Assembly (NCBI RefSeq): GCF_010667685.1 | Contig: NZ_WHZW01000020.1 | Location: forward strand, 28,609 to 69,834 | Direction of reading: 5' to 3' | DNA: 41,226 nucleotides | From: Bifidobacterium aerophilum | GTDB taxonomy: Bacteria > Actinomycetota > Actinomycetes > Actinomycetales > Bifidobacteriaceae | Part shown: one piece after another, positions 12,790 to 20,805 of the stretch | How positions within the stretch are numbered: the first letter of the stretch is position 1 | Layout: the number at the start of each line of letters is the position of its first letter | Notes under the pieces: model-generated | Database searches by the model: none | Told to the model about the DNA's origin: nothing | Seen by the model: the letters and a program-made list of their open reading frames with translations, nothing else | Made by a program: the position numbers and the translations under genes

Positions 12790-14289
12790 ATGGCTGAAAA
12801 ACTGATGAAGTACGCCGATGCCACCAAGAAGTACGATGTGGTGTTCGGTCTGGAAACGCACGTCGAGCTGTGCACCAAGACGAAGCTGTTCTGCCCGGCC
12901 GAAGTGAGCTTCGGCGGCGAGCCGAACACGCAGCTGACCCCGGTGAGCCTCGGCCTGCCGGGCAGCCTGCCGGTCGTCAACAAGACCGCCGTCGACTACG
13001 CGATCAAGCTGGGCCTCGCCCTGCACTGCGAAATCGCCGAGTGGAGCCAGTTCGCCCGCAAGAACTACTTCTACCCGGACATGCCGCGCGACTACCAGAT
13101 CTCGCAGTACGACAAGCCGACCAACGGCAACGGCTACCTCGACGTCGAGCTTGAGGACGGCACCGTCTTCCGTGTGCCGATCGAGCGCGCGCACATCGAG
13201 GACGACGCCGGCAAGAACACGCACGTCGGCGGCGCCGACGGCCGCATCGAAGGCGCGGACCACTCGCTGGTCGACTACAACCGCGCCGGCGTGCCGCTGA
13301 TCGAGATCGTCACCAAGCCGATCGAAGGCGCGGGCGACCGTGCCCCGGAGATCGCCGGCGCCTACATGCGCGCCATCCGCGACATCGTGCGCGCCCTCGG
13401 CATCTCCCACGCCCGCATGGAGCAGGGCAACATGCGCGCCGACGTGAACGTGTCGCTGCGCCCGTCCGCCGACGCCCCGTACGGCACGCGTTCGGAAACC
13501 AAGAACGTGAACTCGTTCCGCGGCATCGAAAAGACCATCCAGTACGAGATCCGCCGTCAGGCCGCGCGCCTCGACGAAGGCAAGGAGATCCTGCAGGAGA
13601 CCCGCCACTGGGACGAGGCCACGCAGACCACCGCCGGCGGCCGCGTCAAGTCCGATGCGGACGACTACCGCTACTTCCCGGATCCGGATCTCGTGATGCT
13701 GCACATCACCAAGGAGCACATCGCCGAGATCGAGGCTCAGATGCCGGAGATGCCGCGCGAGCGCCGCAACCGTCTCAAGGCCGAATGGGGTCTGACGGAC
13801 CTGCAGCTGCGCGACATCCTCAACGCCGACGCCCTCGACCTGATCGAGGATACGGTCAAGGCCGGCGCGAGCGCGGCCGGCGCCCGCAAGTGGTGGCTGG
13901 GCGAGCTGAGTCGCGAAGCCAACGCCAAGGGCGTTTCGCTTGAGGAGTTGCCGGTCACCCCGGCCGACGTGGCCGAGGTCGAGAAGCTCATCGCCGACGG
14001 CAAGCTCAACGACAAGCTCGCCAAGCAGACCGTCGCCGGCGTGCTCGCCGGTGAAGGCACCCCGGACGAGGTCGTCGCCAAGCACGGCTACAAGATCGTC
14101 GAGGACTCCGGTGCGATCGAAGCCGCCGTCGACGCGGCCTTCGAAGCCAACCCGGACGTCGTCGAGAAGCTCAAGAGCGGCAACATGAAGCCGATGGGCG
14201 TCATCATCGGCGCGGTGATGAAGGCGACGCGCGGCCAAGCCGACGCGAAGGCCGTCACCAAGATCGTGATGGGCAAGATCAAGGGCTGA
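12790..14289 (+). CDS. gatB: Asp-tRNA(Asn)/Glu-tRNA(Gln) amidotransferase subunit B
   Basis: The 499-residue kinase-like subunit activates the misacylated tRNA with ATP and transfers the amide. The N-terminal GatB_N block begins with GLETHVEL; the His and Glu ligands of the catalytic cradle are in this region. The C-terminal GatB/YqeY tail domain ends the protein. It follows gatA by 27 bases with GGAAGAAAGAG upstream of ATG 12790, and the operon ends at a rho-independent terminator. Confidence 0.97.
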   Translation: MAEKLMKYADATKKYDVVFGLETHVELCTKTKLFCPAEVSFGGEPNTQLTPVSLGLPGSLPVVNKTAVDYAIKLGLALHCEIAEWSQFARKNYFYPDMPRDYQISQYDKPTNGNGYLDVELEDGTVFRVPIERAHIEDDAGKNTHVGGADGRIEGADHSLVDYNRAGVPLIEIVTKPIEGAGDRAPEIAGAYMRAIRDIVRALGISHARMEQGNMRADVNVSLRPSADAPYGTRSETKNVNSFRGIEKTIQYEIRRQAARLDEGKEILQETRHWDEATQTTAGGRVKSDADDYRYFPDPDLVMLHITKEHIAEIEAQMPEMPRERRNRLKAEWGLTDLQLRDILNADALDLIEDTVKAGASAAGARKWWLGELSREANAKGVSLEELPVTPADVAEVEKLIADGKLNDKLAKQTVAGVLAGEGTPDEVVAKHGYKIVEDSGAIEAAVDAAFEANPDVVEKLKSGNMKPMGVIIGAVMKATRGQADAKAVTKIVMGKIKG

Positions 14290-14315
14290 GCCCCTGGCAT
14301 CGCAACCATACGTCA

Positions 14316-14352
14316 GGCTCTCTTCGGTTCTTTTCCCGAAGGGAGCCTTTTT
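14316..14352 (+). terminator. Rho-independent terminator of gatCAB
   Basis: A stem between 14316 and 14347 (GGCTC...GAGCC with a CTTCGG/CCGAAG inner part) is followed by five T's at 14348-14352. Confidence 0.85.
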
Positions 14353-14392
14353 CATATCCGCGCATATCCGCGCACAACCGCGCATATCCGCG
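14351..14392. repeat. Four tandem copies of a 10-bp unit
   Basis: The unit CGCATATCCG is repeated four times with small changes between the gatCAB terminator and the acetyltransferase promoter. Function is unknown. Confidence 0.6.
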
Positions 14393-14499
14393 TATTGCAT
14401 ACTTGGTGAACGCATGACGTAAATCTTCCCAGCAAACGGTAAGGCGGGTAGGATATCTTCTGTACCGACTTCTACCAGCGTATGTGAGGGAAAGAACGA

Positions 14500-15588
14500 A
14501 TGTCTGAAACCGCCGAAACGCCGCTGAATCAGGAACCGAACCGCGAACTGCCTCCGCGGATCGACATTCCCGAGATCAAAGGCGAAATGGTGCACCTGCG
14601 CCCGGCGACCATCGAGGATCTGCCCCGATTGGACGAGCTCGACGCTTACTACAACGCTTCCCGCATCACCGGCAAGGACGCGCAGGCCGAACGGGCCGTG
14701 GCGCACGCATGGGTGCGCCGCTCTGTCGCGTGGTCGCAGGGTCTGGCGGCATCCGAGTCCGGTGTGGGGGACCCGGAATCCCGCCGCACGATCGCATGGG
14801 CGGTGCTCACCGACTCCGACCATGACGACGACGGTCGGATCGATGCCGAAACCACCGACAACGTGATCGGCATGGTCTTTCTCATCGACATCGACGGCTG
14901 GGCACGGTCCGCCCGCATTCAGGTGCTGCTCGGCAAGGACTACCGCGGCCGCGGATATTCGCGTGACATGATGCCGCGCGTCATGACCTACGGTTTCGCA
15001 CCCGAACCGGCCGGACTCGGCATGCATCGCATCTGGGTCGCCGTTCCGGAAAAGAACACGCGCTCGCTGTCCGTCTACCAGTCGCTCGGTTTCGTACAGT
15101 CCGGAACGTCGCGCGACGCGCTGTGGGACGCCGAAAACGGCAAGTACCAGGATCTCATCGTGTTGGACACGCTGTTCGACGAATACGATCCGATCCGTTC
15201 GCTCGACGCGTTCGGCATGCATGTGATCGAGGACAATCCGGGCATGCGCGAGGCGCTCGCCATGCGCGAACATTCCATCGCGATCCAGCAGAACAATCGT
15301 GAAACGTCCCGTGAAACGAGCGGACGGTCCGGTGACGACACGTCGGACAACGATCGGCTGCGCGACGAGGCCTTCGCCCGCATCGGCGTCGAACTGAACG
15401 GCGACGACGATGACGCCGCGGCGCATGCGGCCGACGATAAGCGCGAAACGTCTCCGTCCGCGCCGTCAGATACCGTCGAGGGCGATTCCACATGGCCCTA
15501 CGGCCAATCCGACCGCAAGCCTTCGAAGAACGCGTGGTGGCGCAACCTCGGATTGAGCCGCAAGCGCGACACCGAGGAGAGCCGATGA
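14500..15588 (+). CDS. GNAT-family N-acetyltransferase
   Basis: The 362-residue protein has a RimJ/RimL-like GNAT domain (about 25-225). The acetyl-CoA loop is seen as GKDYRGRGYSRDMM, and the late motif as EKNTRSLSVYQSLGF. The C-terminal 120 residues are hydrophilic and rich in Asp, Arg and Ser, probably disordered. Substrate could be a protein N-terminus or a small amine; this cannot be told. A GAGGGAAAG site precedes ATG 14500. Its stop codon overlaps the start of the DUF2469 gene (ATGA), so the two are co-translated. Confidence 0.85.
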   Translation: MSETAETPLNQEPNRELPPRIDIPEIKGEMVHLRPATIEDLPRLDELDAYYNASRITGKDAQAERAVAHAWVRRSVAWSQGLAASESGVGDPESRRTIAWAVLTDSDHDDDGRIDAETTDNVIGMVFLIDIDGWARSARIQVLLGKDYRGRGYSRDMMPRVMTYGFAPEPAGLGMHRIWVAVPEKNTRSLSVYQSLGFVQSGTSRDALWDAENGKYQDLIVLDTLFDEYDPIRSLDAFGMHVIEDNPGMREALAMREHSIAIQQNNRETSRETSGRSGDDTSDNDRLRDEAFARIGVELNGDDDDAAAHAADDKRETSPSAPSDTVEGDSTWPYGQSDRKPSKNAWWRNLGLSRKRDTEESR

Positions 15589-15899
15589 GCGCAGAAGATC
15601 TCGACAACTACGAAACCGACGCGGAACTCGCCCTGTACAAGGAATACCGCGACGTCATCAAACTGTTCACCTACGTGGTGGAGACCGAACGACGCTTCTA
15701 CCTGGCGAACAAGGTCGACTTCAACGTGCGGTCCGCCGGGCAGGACGTGTACTTCGACGTGCAGCTGACCGACGCGTGGGTCTGGGACGTGTACCGTCCG
15801 AGCCGGTTCGTCAAGAACGTGCGCATCGTCACGTTCAAGGACGTGAACGTCGAGGAAGTGCAGAAAACCGACATCGACATCCCCGACGACATCCACTGA
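15585..15899 (+). CDS. DUF2469 family protein
   Basis: The 104-residue acidic protein matches the actinobacterial DUF2469 family, recognised from its start (MSAEDLDNYETDAELALYKE) and the RFYLANKVDFN and FVKNVRIVTFKDV blocks. The family is widely conserved in actinobacteria, often near rnhB, but its function is unknown. ATG 15585 overlaps the acetyltransferase stop by 4 bases. Confidence 0.9.
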   Translation: MSAEDLDNYETDAELALYKEYRDVIKLFTYVVETERRFYLANKVDFNVRSAGQDVYFDVQLTDAWVWDVYRPSRFVKNVRIVTFKDVNVEEVQKTDIDIPDDIH

Positions 15900-15959
15900 T
15901 CGTTCGCTGTTTCTTGTTGACGATTGTTGTCACTGGTCGTTCAGATCCAGCAGAGTCCG

Positions 15960-16045
15960 GTGACGGCTGGCATATGCATTGTCCGACACGCTCCGGGGCG
16001 CTCGCCCGAGTCTTACGGTCTGACAATGCATATGCCAGCCGTCAC
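15960..16045. repeat. Perfect 24-bp inverted repeat with 38-bp spacer
   Basis: Arms 15960-15983 and 16022-16045 are exact reverse complements. There is no T-tract. It lies in the gap between the DUF2469 gene and the FAD oxidoreductase; the rest of 15900-16256 holds only the promoter of the latter. It could be a mobile-element remnant or a strong RNA hairpin. Confidence 0.85.
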
Positions 16046-16200
16046 CTCGTTGATGCGAAATGTTACGTAACGTAGCCGCTTGACCGACTCCCACCGGCCG
16101 CCGCTGGAACGGAATAGTTGTTGCGGACAGTACTACAGCGAAACGGTTGGGGAGGGGAGCGGAAGCGAAGAGGAAATGTGTGGAAACGCACAGGTGGGGC

Positions 16201-16227
16201 TTGCGTTTCTGGGGTGTGGGGTAGACT
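16201..16227 (+). promoter_or_regulatory. Probable promoter of the FAD oxidoreductase gene
   Basis: TTGCGT (16201-16206) and TAGACT (16222-16227) are 15 bases apart. A good AAGGAG site follows before GTG 16257. Confidence 0.45.
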
Positions 16228-16256
16228 GTCGCTGATTTACTTATAAGGAGACTCAC

Positions 16257-17846
16257 GTGACGCAGAAACAATCCGTGGTGATCATCGGCGGCGGCCCGGC
16301 GGGCCTTACCGCGGCCTGGGAGTTCGTCAAGGACGGCGGCGCCGACAACTACGATGTGACCGTGCTCGAAGCCACCCGCGAATTCGGCGGCATCTCGCGC
16401 ACCGTCAAGCACAACGGCAACCGCATGGACATCGGCGGCCACCGTTTCTTCTCGAAAGACACCCGCATCATGGACTGGTGGAAGGACGTCCTGCCGCTGC
16501 AGGGCGCGCCCAGCTATGACGACAAGAAGCTCGGACGCGAGCATGAGATGGAACCGGGCGGCCCGGATCCGGAAGTCACCGACGAGGTGATGCTCAAGCG
16601 CCACCGCGTCTCGCGCATCTTCTACGGCGGCCGCTTCTTCGACTACCCGATCTCGCTCAAGCCCGCCACGTTCAAGGCGATGGGCTTCGTGATGACCATG
16701 CAGGCCGGATTCAGCTATCTCGCCTCCATGTTCCACAAGCTGCCCGAAGACAACCTCGAGAACTTCTACATCAACCGTTTCGGCCGCAAGCTGTATTCGA
16801 TGTTCTTCGAAGGCTACACCGAAAAGCTGTGGGGCCGTCACCCCTCGCAGATCTCCGCCGATTGGGGCGCGCAGCGAGTCAAGGGCCTGAGCGTGCTCGG
16901 CGTGCTCAAGAACGCCGTCGCCAAACTGCTGCCGAAGAAGCGCTCCAACGCCGAGGTCGAAACCTCGCTGATCGAGGAGTTCTGGTACCCGAAGTACGGT
17001 CCGGGCCAGCTGTGGGAAACCGTGGAACGCCGCTGCGAAGCCAACGGCGCCAAGGTCATCACCGACGCGAACGTGGTCGAGATTCGTCAGGACGGCGGTC
17101 ATATCAGCTCCGTCGTGTACGAGGATTCCGAAGGCAACCGCACCGAGCTGACCGCCGACCAGTTCATCTCGTCCATGCCGATCAAGGACCTCGTCAACGC
17201 GATCGACAAGACCGACAAGCCCGCGCCGAAGGACATCACGACCATCGCCAACGGCCTGCCGTACCGCGACTTCGTCACCGTCGGCCTGCTCGTCAAGAAA
17301 CTGCGCCTCAAGAACACCACCAACATCCCCACGCTCGGCAACCCGCCGATCGTGCCGGACTGCTGGATCTACGTGCAGGATCCCGGCTACGTCGTCGGCC
17401 GCATCCAGATCTTCAACAACTGGAGCCCGTACCTCGTCAAGGACGTCGACGACACCGTCTGGATCGGTCTCGAATACTTCTGCGACGAAGGCGACTCGTT
17501 CTGGAACATGAGCGAAGAGGACTGCGTCAAGTTCGCCATCAACGAGATGGTACGCATGAAGGTCATCGCCAGCCCGTCCGACGTGCTCGACACCCACCGC
17601 GAAAAGGTCAAGAAGGCGTACCCCGCCTACTTCGACACCTACGCCCAGATGGACGAGCTCGTCGAATACCTCGACCACTTCGGCAACCTCTACTGCGTCG
17701 GCCGCAACGGCCAGCACCACTACAACAACATGGACCACTCCATGGCCACCGCCATCGAGGCCGTCGGCAACATCAAGGCCGGCAAGACCTCCAAGAAGAA
17801 CGTGTGGTCGGTCAACACCGAAAAGTCTTACCACGAGGAAAAGTAG
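16257..17846 (+). CDS. FAD-dependent oxidoreductase of the UDP-galactopyranose mutase/amine oxidase type
   Basis: The 529-residue flavoprotein has an N-terminal dinucleotide-binding site (GGGPAG at 11-16), an acidic residue at the end of strand 2 (VLEA), and GGHRFFSKD, as seen in the protoporphyrinogen-oxidase/UGM-like branch. A C-terminal FAD-contact segment (GRNGQHHYNNMDHS) closes the fold. It may act on nucleotide-sugars or lipids in cell-envelope synthesis; true UGMs are shorter (~370-400), so the exact reaction is uncertain. GTG 16257 has AAGGAG upstream. Its last codons and TAG lie inside the left arm of a palindromic element. Confidence 0.75.
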   Translation: MTQKQSVVIIGGGPAGLTAAWEFVKDGGADNYDVTVLEATREFGGISRTVKHNGNRMDIGGHRFFSKDTRIMDWWKDVLPLQGAPSYDDKKLGREHEMEPGGPDPEVTDEVMLKRHRVSRIFYGGRFFDYPISLKPATFKAMGFVMTMQAGFSYLASMFHKLPEDNLENFYINRFGRKLYSMFFEGYTEKLWGRHPSQISADWGAQRVKGLSVLGVLKNAVAKLLPKKRSNAEVETSLIEEFWYPKYGPGQLWETVERRCEANGAKVITDANVVEIRQDGGHISSVVYEDSEGNRTELTADQFISSMPIKDLVNAIDKTDKPAPKDITTIANGLPYRDFVTVGLLVKKLRLKNTTNIPTLGNPPIVPDCWIYVQDPGYVVGRIQIFNNWSPYLVKDVDDTVWIGLEYFCDEGDSFWNMSEEDCVKFAINEMVRMKVIASPSDVLDTHREKVKKAYPAYFDTYAQMDELVEYLDHFGNLYCVGRNGQHHYNNMDHSMATAIEAVGNIKAGKTSKKNVWSVNTEKSYHEEK

Positions 17847-17941
17847 TTGATGGAGCGTTAGCTGCGTTGCTCCTCGGTCGACGTACCTTCGTACGTCTTC
17901 CCTCGGTGCGCCTTGCTACCGCACACATCAACTACTTTTCC
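17837..17941. repeat. 105-bp palindromic element, copy 1
   Basis: The 16-base end arms (17837-17852, 17926-17941) are exact reverse complements. The interior starts GGAGCGT and ends CCGCACAC-like, as in the next copy, and has further imperfect symmetry around ACGTACCTTCGTACGT. It overlaps the stop codon of the oxidoreductase gene. Confidence 0.85.
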
Positions 17942-18046
17942 GGAAAAATGATCAACGGAGCGTATACCGTCTTTCCTCAGCGCTCGACGTGCTCAGCACG
18001 CCTTCGGCTTCGGACGACGGTCTCCGCACACGTTGATCATTTTTCC
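17942..18046. repeat. 105-bp palindromic element, copy 2
   Basis: It follows copy 1 directly and has the same length. Its 16-base end arms (17942-17957, 18031-18046) are exact reverse complements, and it shares GGAGCGT, TCGACGT and CCGCACAC blocks with copy 1 while differing elsewhere. Confidence 0.85.
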
Positions 18047-18050
18047 TTCC

Positions 18051-18069
18051 GGAAAAGTAGTACTTTTCC
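18051..18069. repeat. 19-bp palindrome, possible collapsed third element
   Basis: GGAAAAGTA-G-TACTTTTCC is a perfect palindrome. Its halves equal the outermost bases of the arms of copy 1, as if the interior of a third element had been lost. Confidence 0.5.
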
Positions 18070-18077
18070 ACCTGATG

Positions 18078-18112
18078 AAACGGCTCGTCGCGCCATGCGG
18101 CGGGCCGTTTTG
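18078..18112 (+). terminator. Hairpin terminator before rho
   Basis: AAACGGC (18078-18084) pairs with GCCGTTT (18104-18110) through a G/C stem, followed by a short T-run. It probably ends the oxidoreductase transcript. Confidence 0.6.
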
Positions 18113-18258
18113 CGTTGGTCGGGGTGCGGTTGTAAGGTATCTACCAGTCCGCGACGCATGGAGTGCGGCGGGCGATTCGATAGCGGTCATGACCGCAAAA
18201 TCATTCTTAGTGCAGAGCTCGGCTGTGTGCCGGCGTTGCTCAAGGAAAGGTAATACGA

Positions 18259-20421
18259 GTGGCAACCAGCCAGAATCTTGAGGATATGAAGCTGCCCGAG
18301 CTCAAGGAGCTCGCCAAGCAGATGGGACTTCGCGGCACGTCGACGATGCGTAAGCCCGAACTACTGGCCACGTTGCAGGCCGCCCGCTCAGGGGGAGCCG
18401 CCCCCGCCGGCGTCACCGTGCGCGCACCTCGCGCCGACAAGGCGGACAAGCCCGCCGGACAGGCCTCCGCCGAACACGACGCGCAGCCCGATCAGCAGCA
18501 GCCCGCGGCCGCGGAAGCCGCACAGCCCGCAGCCGTCGCGGAACCGCAGGACGCGCCGTCCGACAAGCCCGCCGACGAGAAGGCTTCCGAACAGCCCGGT
18601 CGCCCGGCCCGTGCCTCGCGCCGCGTCGTCAAGCCGACCGGTGAACCGGTGCGCAAAACCCGCGCCATTCGCGCGTCCAAGACCTCCGATGACGCCGAAC
18701 CGGCCGCGGAAACCGCCGCGCCGGTGATCGACCTGCCGATCGGAGACAAGAAGGACGCGGTATCGTCCGTGCGCCGTCGCCGCCGCGAAGAGGAAGCCGG
18801 TGCGATGCTGCTCGACGATCTGGGACTTGACTCGGCCGGCGACCGCGCCGACCGTACGGACCGTCGTCGCAAGTTCGACGACGACCGCCAGCAGAACCGT
18901 CGTCGTCGCGACTTCAACGCGGACTCCGACCGTCCCCGCCGTCGTCGTACCGACGATGCGGACTCCTCCAACGACGACAACGTGCGCGACCTCGACGACA
19001 TCCTCGCGACCCTGCCGGCCACGCAGGCCGCGCCGGAGCGCGACGACCGCGCCGACGAGGAGCCGGCCGAGCGCGAGTTCGTGCGTCGCAGCCGCAACCG
19101 CGTCGATCGCGCGGCCGGCTCCGACCGTAACGGCGACCACAACGACCGCAATGCCGACCGTCATCAGCGCCGCCTGCGCGGCCGCGACCGCGACTTCGAC
19201 GAGCGTGCCGACCGTACCGAGCGTGCCGATCGCAACGCCGACCGCGACGTGCGCCGCGAGGAACCGCAGGACGATCTCGTCCCGGTCGCCGGCATCGTCG
19301 ACGTGCTCGAATCGTATGCGTTCGTGCGCACCTCCGGTTATCTGCCCGGCCCGAACGACGTGTACGTGTCGATGGGACAGGTCAAGAAGTACGGCCTCAG
19401 GAAGGGCGACGCCGTGCACGGTTCGATCCGTGCGCCGCGCGAGAACGACCGCCGCAACCAGCGCCAGAAGTTCGTGCCGCTGCAGTCCATCGACTCGATC
19501 AACGGCATGAGCGTCGAGGAGGCGGCCAACCGTCCGCAGTTCTCCAAGCTCACCCCGCTGTACCCGCAGGAGCGTCTCAAGCAGGAGACCACGCCGAACA
19601 AGCTCACCGGCCGCATCATGGACATCGTTTCGCCGATCGGCAAGGGCCAGCGTGGCCTGATCGTCTCCCCGCCGAAGGCCGGCAAGACGATCACGCTGCA
19701 GAACATCGCCAACGCGATCGCCACCAACAATCCGGAAGTCCACCTGATGGTCGTGCTCGTGGACGAACGCCCGGAGGAAGTCACCGACATGGAGCGCACC
19801 GTGCAGGGCGAGGTCATCTCCTCGACCTTCGACCGTCCGGCCTCCGACCACACCACCGTCGCCGAACTCGCGATCGAACGCGCGAAACGACTCGTGGAGC
19901 TCGGCCAGGACGTGGTCGTGCTGCTCGACTCGATGACCCGTCTCGCCCGCGCCTACAACATCGCCGCGCCGGCCTCCGGCCGCATCCTGTCCGGCGGCGT
20001 CGACGCGCAGGCCCTGTATCCGCCGAAGAAGTTCTTCGGCGCGGCCCGCAACATCGAAAACGGCGGCTCGCTCACCATCATCTCCTCCGCGCTGGTGGAA
20101 ACCGGCTCGAAGATGGACGAGGTGATCTTCGAGGAATTCAAGGGCACCGGCAACATGGAACTGCGCCTGAGCCGCGAACTGGCCGACAAGCGCCTGTTCC
20201 CGGCCATCGACATCAACGCGTCCGGCACGCGCCGCGAGGAGCTCATCACCGCGCCGGCCGAACTGCCGATCGTCTACCGTCTGCGCCGCCTGCTCGGCGG
20301 ACTTGAGCCGGAACAGGCGTACCAGACGCTTGTGCCGCGCCTCAAGAAGGCGCCGACCAACCGCGACTTCCTCGCCGCGATCAGCCAGCAGGCCAACTCC
20401 AGCGCCGTCAACGGCAACTGA
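18259..20421 (+). CDS. rho: Transcription termination factor Rho
   Basis: The 720-residue protein is the RNA helicase that ends transcription. Residues 1-45 form the Rho_N (SAP-like) domain. Residues 46-345 are a low-complexity insert rich in Ala, Arg, Asp and Glu, as in many actinobacterial Rho proteins (E. coli Rho has 419). The RNA-binding cold-shock domain and the RecA-like ATPase follow, with PPKAGKT around K476 and LLDSMTRLARAYN. Start is GTG 18259 with AGGAAAGG upstream. It is transcribed alone, between two hairpin terminators. Confidence 0.97.
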   Translation: MATSQNLEDMKLPELKELAKQMGLRGTSTMRKPELLATLQAARSGGAAPAGVTVRAPRADKADKPAGQASAEHDAQPDQQQPAAAEAAQPAAVAEPQDAPSDKPADEKASEQPGRPARASRRVVKPTGEPVRKTRAIRASKTSDDAEPAAETAAPVIDLPIGDKKDAVSSVRRRRREEEAGAMLLDDLGLDSAGDRADRTDRRRKFDDDRQQNRRRRDFNADSDRPRRRRTDDADSSNDDNVRDLDDILATLPATQAAPERDDRADEEPAEREFVRRSRNRVDRAAGSDRNGDHNDRNADRHQRRLRGRDRDFDERADRTERADRNADRDVRREEPQDDLVPVAGIVDVLESYAFVRTSGYLPGPNDVYVSMGQVKKYGLRKGDAVHGSIRAPRENDRRNQRQKFVPLQSIDSINGMSVEEAANRPQFSKLTPLYPQERLKQETTPNKLTGRIMDIVSPIGKGQRGLIVSPPKAGKTITLQNIANAIATNNPEVHLMVVLVDERPEEVTDMERTVQGEVISSTFDRPASDHTTVAELAIERAKRLVELGQDVVVLLDSMTRLARAYNIAAPASGRILSGGVDAQALYPPKKFFGAARNIENGGSLTIISSALVETGSKMDEVIFEEFKGTGNMELRLSRELADKRLFPAIDINASGTRREELITAPAELPIVYRLRRLLGGLEPEQAYQTLVPRLKKAPTNRDFLAAISQQANSSAVNGN

Positions 20422-20494
20422 ACCGGTTCGGCCGGCGGCCGCGCCTGAACGGCGATCCGTTCCGGCGGTTGCGGCCGATACCGAATGTGGCTCC

Positions 20495-20522
20495 GACAAG
20501 GCTCCCTATGGGGAGCCTTGTC
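20495..20522 (+). terminator. Hairpin downstream of rho
   Basis: Perfect 12-bp arms (20495-20506, 20511-20522) with a 4-base loop, 73 bases after the rho stop. The T-rich tail is short. Confidence 0.7.
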
Positions 20523-20690
20523 GCGTTTATACGGCCGTCATGTGGCGGGGCGCGCATCGCGGACGGCCTGCCTGTCCGCATAGTGGTTGTGGATCACACG
20601 GACATAACGGGGTGCACGGGTGGGTATGTTAGACGCTTGACATGGTCGTTATGCGCGTAAAACGGGGGATTCCTCGACTTCTGAAAAGGG

Positions 20691-20718
20691 TGTCATAGGG
20701 GCCAGTAGGGAGTATAGT
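20691..20718 (+). promoter_or_regulatory. Probable promoter of the pilus genes
   Basis: TATAGT at 20713-20718, with TGTCAT at 20691-20696 as a weak -35 (16-base spacer). The leader is roughly 80-120 bases long, depending on the true start. The rest of 20523-20690 shows nothing recognisable. Confidence 0.45.
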
Positions 20719-20805
20719 TGGGTGGCGTTACGAGAGATTTCCGTCAAACGGGAAGCCGAGGTATCACGCTGGTCATGGTGCTGCCTATGACATGAGGCGT
20801 GCGCG

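Noticed and set aside
18388..20499. 703-codon minus-strand frame opposite rho
   Set aside because: It is an antisense shadow of the Arg/Asp-rich rho insert; it has no start signal or family match.
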